In this document: in pieces, positions 17,444 through 25,542 of the stretch
How the letters are laid out: each line of letters opens with the position of its first letter
How positions within the stretch are numbered: the stretch's first letter is position 1
Source of the DNA: Variovorax sp. SG517
GTDB taxonomy: Bacteria; Pseudomonadota; Gammaproteobacteria; Burkholderiales; Burkholderiaceae_C
Reading direction: 5' to 3'
Assembly (NCBI RefSeq): GCF_013376045.1
Contig: NZ_JABMJG010000012.1
Span: 124,001-188,000, forward strand
Length of the DNA stretch: 64,000 nucleotides
Made by a program: the position numbers and the translations under genes
The notes under the pieces: generated by a model
Told to the model about the DNA's origin: nothing
Databases searched by the model: none
Seen by the model: the letters and a program-made list of their open reading frames with translations, nothing else

Positions 17444-19161
17444 GCAAGACGCCGGTTCCACGCGCCGCCGCGAACTGGCGCGACCTGCGCCTGGTCCTGT
17501 GCCCCTTCCTCGCGGAACAGCCACGCCCGCTGCTGCTCGGTGGCCTGCTCGCCGCGATCACGGTGCTGGCGGGAATGGCGCTGCTGGGCCTCTCCGGCTG
17601 GTTCATCACCGCCACGGCATTGGCTGGCCTGCATGCTGCAACGGCCTTCACCTTCGACGTGTTCATGCCGTCCGCCGGCATCCGCTTGCTCGCGCTCGGC
17701 CGCACGGCGTCGCGCTACGGCGAGCGGCTGGTGACTCATGACGCGACCTTCTCCGTGCTCGCCGCACTGCGCGTACGCCTGTTCCGTGGCTGGGCGCAGG
17801 CCGAGGCCGCGCGCGCCTTGCTGAAGCGACCGGCGCGCCTGCTGTTCCGCCTGACCTCCGACATCGACGCGCTGGAGTCGCTCTACCTCCGCCTGCTCGT
17901 GCCGGCCGCCGCCGCATTGGGCGCCGCATTGCTCGCCGGCACGGTGCTCGGCTTCATGCACGTGGCCATGGGCCTCGTGCTGATGCTCTGGCTCGTGATC
18001 GCCGGCTGGGGCATCGCGTTCATCGTCGCGCGGCGCGCACGCCGGCCTGCGGTTCGGCGCGCGCATGCCATCGAGGCGCTGCGGGCGCGCGCGGTCGATC
18101 TGGTCGCGGGCCAGACCGACCTGGTGATGGCAGGCCGAATCGACGCACAACGCGACGCGGTGATGAACGCCGACATGCACCTCGCCAAGGCCGACCTCGC
18201 GCTGAACAAGCTCGAAGCTGCCGCCGGCATCGCCTATGGCAGCGCAGGCTCCTTGACTCTCGTCGGCGTGCTGCTGGCGGTCGGCTTGCTGGTGGGCGAG
18301 GGCGTCATCGGCGCTCCGGCGGCTGCACTGGCGCTGCTGGTGGCGCTCACGGCGACGGAGCCCTTCGCGGCCCTGCGCCGTGGCGCGCTCGACGCGGGCC
18401 GCACATGGCTGGCGGTGCGGCGCCTTGCTCCGCGCATGGCGCCGGCCGCGGACGAGCCCACCCCGGCGATGGACGCGTCCGATGGGGCAACCGCGCTGCA
18501 GCTCGATGGCATCACGGTGATCCACGACGGCAGCCGCATGCCAGTCTTGCGCGACCTGTCGCTGACCCTGAACGCGGGCGAGCGGGTCGCGCTGATCGGT
18601 GCGAGCGGCGCGGGCAAGTCGACGCTGCTTGCCGCCATTGCCGGCGAGATCACGCCGCGCTCCGGCACGGTGCACTCGCAGCCAGCCTGCCTGCTCACCC
18701 AGCGCACCGAACTCTTCCAGGACAGCCTGCGCGACAACCTGCGCCTGGCAGCCCCGGAAGCCACCGACGAGCAACTGCACGCCGCGCTGCACGCCGCGGG
18801 GCTCGAAGGCGACGTGCGCGCACTCACCTTGGGCCTCGGCACCCGGCTCGGCGAAGGCGGCCTGGGCCTTTCGGGCGGGCAGTCGCGCCGCCTCGCGCTT
18901 GCGCGCCTGCTGCTGCGCCCCGTGCCGCTCTGGCTGCTGGACGAACCTACCGAGGCGCTCGATGCCGCCGTCGCGCACGACGTGCTGCAGCGGCTCGCAC
19001 AACACGCGGGAGGCCGGACCCTGCTGATCGCCACGCATCTGCGCCGCGAGGCCGGGCTTGCCGACCGCCTCTTGTGCATGAAGCAGGGCCGTGTCGTCGC
19101 CGACCTGCGGCGCGGCAGCGAAGCCTTCGACGCCGCGCTGCGCAGCCTGCGGCCCGACTGA
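17440..19161 (+). CDS. cydC: Thiol reductant ABC exporter subunit CydC
   Basis: This 573-residue partner of CydD has a membrane domain (about residues 20-320), including the family segments GLSGWFITATALAG and ALGRTASRYGERLVTHDATF. The C-terminal ATPase has Walker A IGASGAGKSTLLAAI, signature LSGGQSRRLALARLLL and Walker B LWLLDEPTEALDAA. The ATG at 17440 overlaps the cydD stop (ATGA). CydC and CydD form a heterodimer in the inner membrane, required for cytochrome bd maturation. cydA follows after 51 bp with a clear AAGGAAG ribosome site. Confidence 0.94.
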   Translation: MSKTPVPRAAANWRDLRLVLCPFLAEQPRPLLLGGLLAAITVLAGMALLGLSGWFITATALAGLHAATAFTFDVFMPSAGIRLLALGRTASRYGERLVTHDATFSVLAALRVRLFRGWAQAEAARALLKRPARLLFRLTSDIDALESLYLRLLVPAAAALGAALLAGTVLGFMHVAMGLVLMLWLVIAGWGIAFIVARRARRPAVRRAHAIEALRARAVDLVAGQTDLVMAGRIDAQRDAVMNADMHLAKADLALNKLEAAAGIAYGSAGSLTLVGVLLAVGLLVGEGVIGAPAAALALLVALTATEPFAALRRGALDAGRTWLAVRRLAPRMAPAADEPTPAMDASDGATALQLDGITVIHDGSRMPVLRDLSLTLNAGERVALIGASGAGKSTLLAAIAGEITPRSGTVHSQPACLLTQRTELFQDSLRDNLRLAAPEATDEQLHAALHAAGLEGDVRALTLGLGTRLGEGGLGLSGGQSRRLALARLLLRPVPLWLLDEPTEALDAAVAHDVLQRLAQHAGGRTLLIATHLRREAGLADRLLCMKQGRVVADLRRGSEAFDAALRSLRPD

Positions 19162-19212
19162 ACCGGAAAGCCAGTCAACAGGGAACACAAGGAAAGAAGG
19201 AAGAACCCCATC

Positions 19213-20832
19213 ATGGACTTAGACATCGTCGCGCTATCGCGTCTGCAGTTCGCCGTCACGGCGCTGTACCACTTCCTGTTCGTGCCGTTGACGCTCGGAC
19301 TCTCGATCATCATCGCCATCATGGAGACGGTCTACGTCATGACCGGCCGCGTGATCTGGCGCGACATGACGAAGTTCTGGGGCGTGCTCTTCGGCATCAA
19401 CTTCGCGATGGGCGTTGCCACGGGCATCGTGATGGAGTTCCAGTTCGGCATGAACTGGAGCTACTACAGCCACTACGTCGGCGACATCTTCGGCGCGCCG
19501 CTGGCCATCGAGGGGCTGATGGCCTTCTTCATGGAGGCCACCTTCGTCGGTCTGTTCTTCTTCGGCTGGGACAAGCTCTCCAAGGTGGGCCACCTGATCT
19601 CGACCTGGGCGGTGGCCATCGGCTCCAACTTCTCGGCGCTGTGGATCCTCATCGCGAACGGCTGGATGCAGAACCCGGTAGGCGCGGCCTTCAATCCGCA
19701 GACCATGCGCATGGAGGTGACCGACTTCGCGGCAGTGCTGACCAACCCGGTCGCTCAGGCCAAGTTCGTCCACACCGTGTCGGCGGGCTATGTGTGCGCC
19801 GCGGTGTTCGTGCTCGGCGTGTCTGCGTGGTACGTGCTCAAGGGGCGCCACCTCGAACTGGCCAAGCGCTCGATGACGGTCGCGGCCTCGTTCGGCCTGG
19901 CCGCTGCGCTGTCGGTGGCGGTGCTCGGTGACGAGAGCGGCTATCTCTCGGGCGAGCACCAGAAGATGAAGCTGGCCGCCATCGAGGCCATGTGGGAGAC
20001 GCAGCCCGCGCCCGCCGCTTTCACGGTGGTCGGCTTCCCCGACCAGGAGGCGCGCGAGACGCACTACGCCATCCACATACCCGGCGTGATGGGCCTGATC
20101 GGCACGCGCTCGCTCGACACCGTGATGCCGGGCATCGACGAACTCGTGAAGCGCGCCGAGGCCCGTATCCGCGAAGGCCTGAAGGCCTACGACGCGCTGC
20201 AGAAGATCCGCGAGGCCGGCGGCCCCGACAAGGTGACGCAGGGCGTGCGCGGCGACTTCGAGGACAACGGCATCAACATGGGCTACGCGCTGCTGCTCAA
20301 GCGCTACGTGGACGATCCGCGCCAGGCCACCGACGAGCAGATCGCCAAGGCCGCGTGGGACACCGTGCCGCAGGTGGCGCCGCTGTTCTGGCTGTTCCGC
20401 GTGATGGTGGGCATCGGCATGCTGCTGATCCTTCTGACCGGCACTTTCTTCGTGCTCTCCGCGCGCCGCAGGCTCGACAGCCACCGGTGGCTGCTGAAGC
20501 TCGCCGTGTTCGCGATTCCGCTGCCGTGGATCGCCATCGAGTCGGGTTGGCTGGTGGCCGAGTTCGGCCGTCAGCCGTGGGTGATCGAGGGCGTGCTGCC
20601 GACCGCGGTGGCCGTGTCGAACCTCGGCGCGAAGACGCTGCTGCTGACGCTCGCGGGCTTCATCGCGATCTACACGACGCTGCTGGTCATCGAGATGAAG
20701 CTGATGCTCAAGGCCATCCGCAAGGGGCCCCAGGCCGAGCACGCGCCCGACGAGGGCGACACGCTCTCGCACATTCCGCCGGCCCACGCGGGCGCGGCCA
20801 TTCCTTCGCCTTCCACCGGGAGCGCAGCATGA
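19213..20832 (+). CDS. cydA: Cytochrome bd ubiquinol oxidase subunit I
   Basis: This 539-residue catalytic subunit of the high-affinity terminal oxidase reduces oxygen to water with quinol electrons. Heme ligands can be placed: H20 in TALYHFLFVP (heme b595), H187 in AKFVHTVSAGY and M398 in FRVMVGIGM (heme b558), plus E100 and E108 on the proton path. The quinol-site residues in SGYLSGEHQKMKLAAIEAMW and the GRQPWVIEGVLPT motif are intact. The long Q-loop (roughly 245-390) and overall length match the E. coli CydA type rather than the short-loop cyanide-insensitive CioA type. Confidence 0.97.
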   Translation: MDLDIVALSRLQFAVTALYHFLFVPLTLGLSIIIAIMETVYVMTGRVIWRDMTKFWGVLFGINFAMGVATGIVMEFQFGMNWSYYSHYVGDIFGAPLAIEGLMAFFMEATFVGLFFFGWDKLSKVGHLISTWAVAIGSNFSALWILIANGWMQNPVGAAFNPQTMRMEVTDFAAVLTNPVAQAKFVHTVSAGYVCAAVFVLGVSAWYVLKGRHLELAKRSMTVAASFGLAAALSVAVLGDESGYLSGEHQKMKLAAIEAMWETQPAPAAFTVVGFPDQEARETHYAIHIPGVMGLIGTRSLDTVMPGIDELVKRAEARIREGLKAYDALQKIREAGGPDKVTQGVRGDFEDNGINMGYALLLKRYVDDPRQATDEQIAKAAWDTVPQVAPLFWLFRVMVGIGMLLILLTGTFFVLSARRRLDSHRWLLKLAVFAIPLPWIAIESGWLVAEFGRQPWVIEGVLPTAVAVSNLGAKTLLLTLAGFIAIYTTLLVIEMKLMLKAIRKGPQAEHAPDEGDTLSHIPPAHAGAAIPSPSTGSAA

Positions 20833-21983
20833 TCCTCCACACACTCCTCGACTACGACACCCTGCGCTTCATCTGGTGGCTGCTGATCGGCGTGCTGCTG
20901 GTGGGCTTCGCCGTGACCGACGGCTTCGACCTGGGTAGCGGCATGTTGCTGCCCTTCGCGGCGCGCAACGACGTGGAGCGCCGCGTCGTCATCAACAGCG
21001 TGGGCCCGGTGTGGGAGGGCAACCAGGTGTGGCTGATCCTGGGCGGCGGCGCGGTCTTCGCGGCCTGGCCGCAGCTCTATGCCGTGTCGTTCTCGGGCTT
21101 CTACCTGGCGATGTTCGTGATCCTCACGGCGCTGATCCTGCGGCCCGTGGCTTTCAAGTTCCGCAGCAAGCGCGAGTCGCCGCAATGGCGCGCGCGCTGG
21201 GACTGGGTGCTGTTCTTCAGCGGCTTCGTGCCCGCGCTGATCTGCGGCGTGGCCGTGGGCAACGTGCTGCAGGGCGTGCCGTTCCGCTTCAACCCCGACA
21301 TGCACATCTTCTACGACGGCGGCTTCTTCGGCCTGCTGAATCCGTTCGCCGTCCTGTGCGGCCTGGTGTCGGTCGCCATGCTGGTGATGCACGGCGCCGC
21401 ATGGCTGCTGCTGAAGACCGCCGGGCCGGTGGCCGAGCGTGCGCGCAGCTACGGCATGGTCGCCGCCGTGCTTACCGTCGCGCTCTACGCATTGGCCGGC
21501 GTGCTGCTGGCGACGAGCATCGGCGGCTTCCGCATCAGCAGCGCGATCGATGCGACAGGGCCGTCGAACCCGCTGCTGAAGACCGTCGAGCTGCACGCAG
21601 GCGCGTGGACCGCCAACTATGCGGCGCATCCGTGGACGCTTGCTGCGCCCGTGGCCGGCTTCGTCGGCGCGCTCGGTGCGCTGCTCGGGCTCGCGCTGCG
21701 CCGCCCGGTACTCGCTCTGCTGACGGCTGCGCTGGGCATCGCCGGCATCATCCTCAGCGTGGGTGCCTCGATGTTCCCGTTCATCCTGCCATCGTCCATC
21801 GACCCGCGCGCCAGCCTCACGGTGTGGGACTCGTCGTCGAGCCACCTCACCCTGTTCATCATGCTGGTGGTCACGGCCGTCTTCATTCCGCTGATCGTGG
21901 CCTACACGAGCTGGGTCTACCGCGTGCTGTGGGGCAAGGTCGACGAACAGGCGATCCGCGACGAGAGCGGACACGCCTACTGA
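20829..21983 (+). CDS. cydB: Cytochrome bd ubiquinol oxidase subunit II
   Basis: This 384-residue membrane subunit pairs with CydA. The N-terminus MILHTLLDYDTLRFIWWLLI and the following GFAVTDGFDLGSGMLLP and GPVWEGNQVWLILGGGAVFAA segments are diagnostic, and about eight membrane helices are visible. The late motif MFPFILPSSIDPRASLTVWD is also typical. The ATG at 20829 overlaps the cydA stop (ATGA), so CydA and CydB are made together. A longer in-frame reading from 19992 would run through cydA and is not real. cydX follows after 15 bp. Confidence 0.97.
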   Translation: MILHTLLDYDTLRFIWWLLIGVLLVGFAVTDGFDLGSGMLLPFAARNDVERRVVINSVGPVWEGNQVWLILGGGAVFAAWPQLYAVSFSGFYLAMFVILTALILRPVAFKFRSKRESPQWRARWDWVLFFSGFVPALICGVAVGNVLQGVPFRFNPDMHIFYDGGFFGLLNPFAVLCGLVSVAMLVMHGAAWLLLKTAGPVAERARSYGMVAAVLTVALYALAGVLLATSIGGFRISSAIDATGPSNPLLKTVELHAGAWTANYAAHPWTLAAPVAGFVGALGALLGLALRRPVLALLTAALGIAGIILSVGASMFPFILPSSIDPRASLTVWDSSSSHLTLFIMLVVTAVFIPLIVAYTSWVYRVLWGKVDEQAIRDESGHAY

Positions 21984-21998
21984 AAGGAGGAAAGAAAG

Positions 21999-22148
21999 AT
22001 GTGGTACTTCGCCTGGATCCTCGGCCTGCCGCTGGCAGCCGCATTCGCCGTGCTCAACGCCATGTGGTACGAACTCATGGACGACGAGGCCGTTCGCAAG
22101 GCCAAGCTCGGGACGCCCGAGCCGTCATCGGGGCAGGAACGGCTGTAG
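21999..22148 (+). CDS. cydX: Cytochrome bd small subunit CydX
   Basis: This 49-residue protein begins MWYFAWILGLPLAAAFAVLN and continues AMWYELMDDE, the standard CydX pattern: one membrane helix, conserved W6, G9 and the WYE motif followed by acidic residues. CydX stabilises the CydAB complex and its hemes. A strong AAAGGAGG ribosome site (21983-21990) stands eight bases before the ATG. It is short enough to be missed by length-filtered gene finding. The C-terminal tail after residue 33 is soluble and rich in charged residues. Confidence 0.95.
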   Translation: MWYFAWILGLPLAAAFAVLNAMWYELMDDEAVRKAKLGTPEPSSGQERL

Positions 22149-22159
22149 CCCCGGAGGAG

Positions 22160-22190
22160 GGCTGCCCGATCTACTCGGCAGCCTTCTTCT
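22160..22190 (+). terminator. Possible terminator of the cyd operon
   Basis: GGCTGCC (22160-22166) pairs with GGCAGCC (22177-22183) in a 7-bp GC-rich stem with a ten-base loop, followed by the pyrimidine run TTCTTCTT. It starts 12 bases after the cydX stop and overlaps the 3' end of the convergent regulator gene. The tail has few consecutive Ts, so termination may be partial. Confidence 0.4.
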
Positions 22191-22752
22191 TCGACGCCGC
22201 GCCGCCGGTGATGCGGTCCTTCAGCGTCAGCACCTTCGTCACGGTTGCGCCCATGCCCATGAGCTTCATGGCTGTCTCGGGTGCGAGCCGCTGCACGTCG
22301 TCGAACCATTTCATCAGCCGGTCGATCAGGTCGTGCATCTCGCGCATGCGCTCCTGCGCGTGGCGCTCGGCGTCGCTCGTGGGCGATTCGAGCAGGGCGT
22401 TGCGCAGCATGGAGAGCGTGGGTTCGATCTCGCGGCGGCGGCGCTCCTCGGCCAGCACGCGGAAGATTTCCCATACATCGGAAGGCGCCTCGAAGTATTC
22501 GCGCCGGTCGCCGGGGTGGTGCCGCAGGTGCACCAGCCGCCAGGCCTGCAGTTCCTTCAGGCCCATGCTGACGTTGGAGCGCGAGAACTCGAGCAGCTCG
22601 GCGATCTCGTCGGCGTTGAGTGCGCGCTCCGAGAGAAAGATCAGTGCGTAGATCTGCCCGACTGTGCGGTTGATGCCCCACTTGCTGCCCATCTCGCCGA
22701 AGTGGGCGACGAACTGGCGGTTGAGGGGCGGGAGATCGGAAGAGTTGGCCAT
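22171..22752 (-). CDS. GbsR/MarR-type transcriptional regulator, probable regulator of the cyd operon
   Basis: This 193-residue protein has a winged-helix DNA-binding region with recognition segment NADEIAELLEFSRSNVSMGL (about 50-69) in the GbsR-like layout, followed by a long helical dimerisation part (about 100-180) and a Lys-rich tail. The family represses transport or respiratory genes in response to small molecules. It is convergent with cydX. Upstream of its ATG (22752) is a copy of the palindrome found at the cydD promoter, supporting autoregulation and control of cyd. The ligand is unknown. Redox or heme sensing is not evident: only a few residues could ligate and no Cys cluster is seen. 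Confidence 0.85.
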   Translation of the reverse strand: MANSSDLPPLNRQFVAHFGEMGSKWGINRTVGQIYALIFLSERALNADEIAELLEFSRSNVSMGLKELQAWRLVHLRHHPGDRREYFEAPSDVWEIFRVLAEERRRREIEPTLSMLRNALLESPTSDAERHAQERMREMHDLIDRLMKWFDDVQRLAPETAMKLMGMGATVTKVLTLKDRITGGAASKKKAAE

Positions 22753-22781
22753 GCGCCGGATTGTCGCGCGGATGGCTGTAA

Positions 22782-22800
22782 TTCCGGAAAGTCCTGAAAA
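22782..22800. promoter_or_regulatory. Second copy of the cyd-type operator, upstream of the regulator
   Basis: TTCCGGAAAGTCCTGAAAA matches the cydD-promoter sequence TTTCAGTAAATACTGAAAA at 14 of 19 positions, with the right arm CTGAAAA identical. The left arm is degenerate. It lies 29 bases upstream of the regulator ATG on the minus strand, where it would allow autoregulation. Confidence 0.5.
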
Positions 22801-22801
22801 C

Positions 22802-23827
22802 TCAATCAGCCTGCTGGCGCCGCCTGTACGAGCCAGGCGCGCCGCCGGTCCAGGCCTTGAAGGCGCGCTGGAAGGCCGCGCTGTCGGCAAAGCCCAGTTC
22901 CTCGGCCAGCGCCGCGAGCGGCACGGTGCTGGTGTTGAGCCGCACGATGGCGAGGTCGCGCCGCAGTTGGTCCTTCAACGCCTGGAAGGATGTGCCCTCG
23001 GTCGCCAGGTGCCGCTGCAACGTGCTGACGGACATGTGCAGCACGCCCGCGGTGGTCGCGAGGTCGGCCCACGCCGGGCGGTGCTGCTGCAGCACCGCGC
23101 GCACCTTTGCGCTCACCGCCTGTTCGGCGAGGCGGGGCAGGATCACGTTGGCCGGAGAGGCCGCCAGGAAGGCCTGGATCTCCTGCGCGTCGCGATGCAC
23201 CGGCGTGTCCAGCGCGCTGGCGTCGAACCACACGGCCGACAGCGGCTGCTCGAACTGCAGCGGGCCCGGGAACACCTTCGCGTAGCCGTCGGCATAGGGC
23301 GGCGGCTCGAAACCGAAGTCGAAGCGCCGGGCCGCCAGCCGGCCGCCGTGCAGCCATGCGAAGAGCCGCCAGTACACCCGCAGCATCAGCTCATGCAGGA
23401 AGTTCTGGTGCATGGGCGGCTGGATGTTCAGCCGAAGCCCGAAGCCGGCGAGCGGGCCGTCGTGCAGCAGCACCAGCGAGAGATCGTCCTGCAGCAGGTC
23501 GAAGGTGCGGGCCACGCGGCGCATCGCCACCTCGAAGGTGCGCGCGCCCAGCGTGGAGCGCGTCATCAGCGCGAAGCTGCCGCAGCGCAGGCGCCGCGTG
23601 AGAAAGCCCAGCGCCTCGTCGTCCATGCGCTCCATCAGCAGCGCGAAGAGGGCCACGTACTGCTCGGCGGTGATGCGGGCGGCGGCTTCGTCGAGCAGCG
23701 CCGGGGCGATGCCCGCGTCCTCCAGCGCCTTGTCGACGTCCACCAGCGCCTCGCCCGGCCGCGCGCGGATGCCCGACAGCATGCCGAGGACGAAGGCGAC
23801 CGGGATGGTGACGTGCGGCTGAAGCAT
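22802..23827 (-). CDS. AraC-family transcriptional regulator (arabinose-binding-type N-terminal domain)
   Basis: This 341-residue regulator has an N-terminal ligand domain of the AraC/OruR type (about residues 20-210), followed by a double helix-turn-helix. The first HTH contains WADLATTAGVLHMSVSTLQR, and the second contains LAALAEELGFADSAAFQRAF and a KAWTGGAPGSYR end. It is divergent from the acyl-CoA operon, with 110 bp between the two start codons, the usual position for the local activator of such operons. The inducer is probably a fatty, aromatic or terpenoid acid, or its CoA ester. The ATG at 23827 gives the standard N-terminus. A longer reading upstream would overlap the ligase promoter. 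Confidence 0.88.
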   Translation of the reverse strand: MLQPHVTIPVAFVLGMLSGIRARPGEALVDVDKALEDAGIAPALLDEAAARITAEQYVALFALLMERMDDEALGFLTRRLRCGSFALMTRSTLGARTFEVAMRRVARTFDLLQDDLSLVLLHDGPLAGFGLRLNIQPPMHQNFLHELMLRVYWRLFAWLHGGRLAARRFDFGFEPPPYADGYAKVFPGPLQFEQPLSAVWFDASALDTPVHRDAQEIQAFLAASPANVILPRLAEQAVSAKVRAVLQQHRPAWADLATTAGVLHMSVSTLQRHLATEGTSFQALKDQLRRDLAIVRLNTSTVPLAALAEELGFADSAAFQRAFKAWTGGAPGSYRRRQQAD

Positions 23828-23937
23828 GTCTGTGTCGATTGACCTTTTCTGCCATGCGATCGAAGCGAAGTGCAATCGCCGGGCGGCGGCCGGATTTCTA
23901 CCATGCGCCTGCACAAGAACGAGACGGAGACAAACCC

Positions 23938-25497
23938 ATGTACCTGACCCAGGGCCTTCACCGGGCCGTGCAGCAGCGCCCCGATGCCATCGCCGTGCGT
24001 TTCGCCGGCCGCGCACGGACATTCCGCGACTTTGCCGACCGCGTCGCGCGCCTGGCCGGCGCGCTGCAGCGGCTGGGCATGGGCGCGGGCGACCGCGTGG
24101 CCATGCTGTCGCTCAACTCCGACCGCTACCTGGAGTACCAGATGGCCGTGCCCTGGGGCGGCGGCGTGCTCAACCCCTGCAACATCCGCTGGTCGCCTGC
24201 CGAGATCCTGTACTCGCTGGAAGACTCCGGCTCCGGCGTCCTGCTGGTCGACGAGACCTTCCGCGCGGTGGTCGAGCAGATGCGGGGCCAGTCGAAGAGC
24301 CTGCGCGAGGTCGTCTACTGCGGCGATGGCCCCGTGCCCGCCGGCATGCGCAGCTACGAGGGCCTGATCGACGCCGCGGCCCCGGTGCCCGACGCCGTGC
24401 GCCGCGGCGAGGACCTGGCCGGCATCTTCTACACCGGCGGCACCACGGGCTTTCCCAAGGGCGTGATGCTCAGCCACACCAACATCTGCAGCTCGGCGCT
24501 CGCGGCGCAGGCCGAAGGGCTGGCACCGGCCGACGGCTGCTACCTGCACGCCGCCCCCATGTTCCACCTGGCCGACATGGGCCTGGCCACGCCGCACTGG
24601 TTCACAGGCAACACGCACGCCATCATCCCCATGTTCACGCCCGAGGGCGTGCTCGACACCATCGAGCGCGACCGCGTGACCAGCCTACTGCTGGTGCCCA
24701 CCATGATCCAGATGCTGGTGGACCACCCCGCCATGCGGCAGCCGCGCGACCTGAGCAGCCTGCAGAACATCACCTACGGCGCGTCGCCGATCTCCGAAGC
24801 CGTGCTCAACCGCGCGATGGAGGCTTTCCCGGGTGTGGGCTTCGTGCAGGCCTACGGCATGACGGAGCTGTCGCCCATCGCCACGCTCAACCCTGCCTAC
24901 TTCCACACGGCCGAGGGGCGCAAGCGCGGCAAGCTGCGTGCGGCCGGCCGCGCCAGCGTGTGCATGGAAGTGCGCGTGGTCGATGCGGACGACAACGAAG
25001 TGCCGCGCGGCACCGTCGGCGAGGTGGTGGTGCGCGGGCCCAACGTGATGCAGGGCTACTGGAACAAGCCCGAGCAGACGGCTGCCGCGCTGCGCGACGG
25101 CTGGATGCACACCGGCGACGGCGCCTACATGGACGACGACGGCTTCATCTTCGTGGTGGACCGCATGAAGGACATGATCATCAGCGGCGGCGAGAACGTC
25201 TATTCGGCCGAGGTCGAGAACGCCATCAACCAGCATCCCGCGGTGGCCGCCTGCGCGGTCATCGGCATTCCGAGCGACGAGTGGGGCGAGGCGGTGCATG
25301 CCGTGCTGGTGCTCAAGCCGGGGCAGGGCGTGCAGCCGCAGGATCTGATCGCCCACTGCAAGACGCTGATCGCCAGCTACAAGTGCCCGCGCAGCGTGGC
25401 CATCGTCGATGCGCTGCCGCTGTCGGGCGCCGGCAAGGTGCTGAAGACCAAGCTGCGCGAGCCCTTCTGGCAGGGCCGGCAGCGCAGCGTGGCCTGA
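23938..25497 (+). CDS. AMP-dependent acyl-CoA synthetase (fatty or aromatic acid:CoA ligase)
   Basis: This 519-residue ligase activates a carboxylic acid to its CoA thioester through an acyl-adenylate. ANL-family motifs are all present: the phosphate loop YTGGTTGFPKGVML, YGMTELSP, the hinge region TGDGAYMDDDGFIFVVDRMKD, then IISGGENVYSAEVE and the catalytic lysine in SGAGKVLKTKLRE near the C-terminus. The ATG at 23938 follows GAGACGGAGA and gives the canonical length. It is the first gene of a six-gene operon controlled by the divergent AraC protein. Substrate class cannot be fixed from the motifs. Medium- or long-chain acids are likely. Confidence 0.92.
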   Translation: MYLTQGLHRAVQQRPDAIAVRFAGRARTFRDFADRVARLAGALQRLGMGAGDRVAMLSLNSDRYLEYQMAVPWGGGVLNPCNIRWSPAEILYSLEDSGSGVLLVDETFRAVVEQMRGQSKSLREVVYCGDGPVPAGMRSYEGLIDAAAPVPDAVRRGEDLAGIFYTGGTTGFPKGVMLSHTNICSSALAAQAEGLAPADGCYLHAAPMFHLADMGLATPHWFTGNTHAIIPMFTPEGVLDTIERDRVTSLLLVPTMIQMLVDHPAMRQPRDLSSLQNITYGASPISEAVLNRAMEAFPGVGFVQAYGMTELSPIATLNPAYFHTAEGRKRGKLRAAGRASVCMEVRVVDADDNEVPRGTVGEVVVRGPNVMQGYWNKPEQTAAALRDGWMHTGDGAYMDDDGFIFVVDRMKDMIISGGENVYSAEVENAINQHPAVAACAVIGIPSDEWGEAVHAVLVLKPGQGVQPQDLIAHCKTLIASYKCPRSVAIVDALPLSGAGKVLKTKLREPFWQGRQRSVA

Positions 25498-25542
25498 GTC
25501 AATTCAATTTCTTTCTTCGAACTTCCAGACAAGGAGCCTTTC

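Noticed and set aside
16525..19188. Very long minus-strand reading frame opposite cydD/cydC
   Set aside because: It is an antisense shadow of two clear CDDs in a GC-rich genome; its translation is low in structure and has no domain, while the plus strand shows full ABC motifs.
23828..23937. Promoter search between the AraC gene and the ligase gene
   Set aside because: TTGACC occurs at 23839-23844, but no -10 hexamer lies at a suitable distance, so I do not call a promoter.
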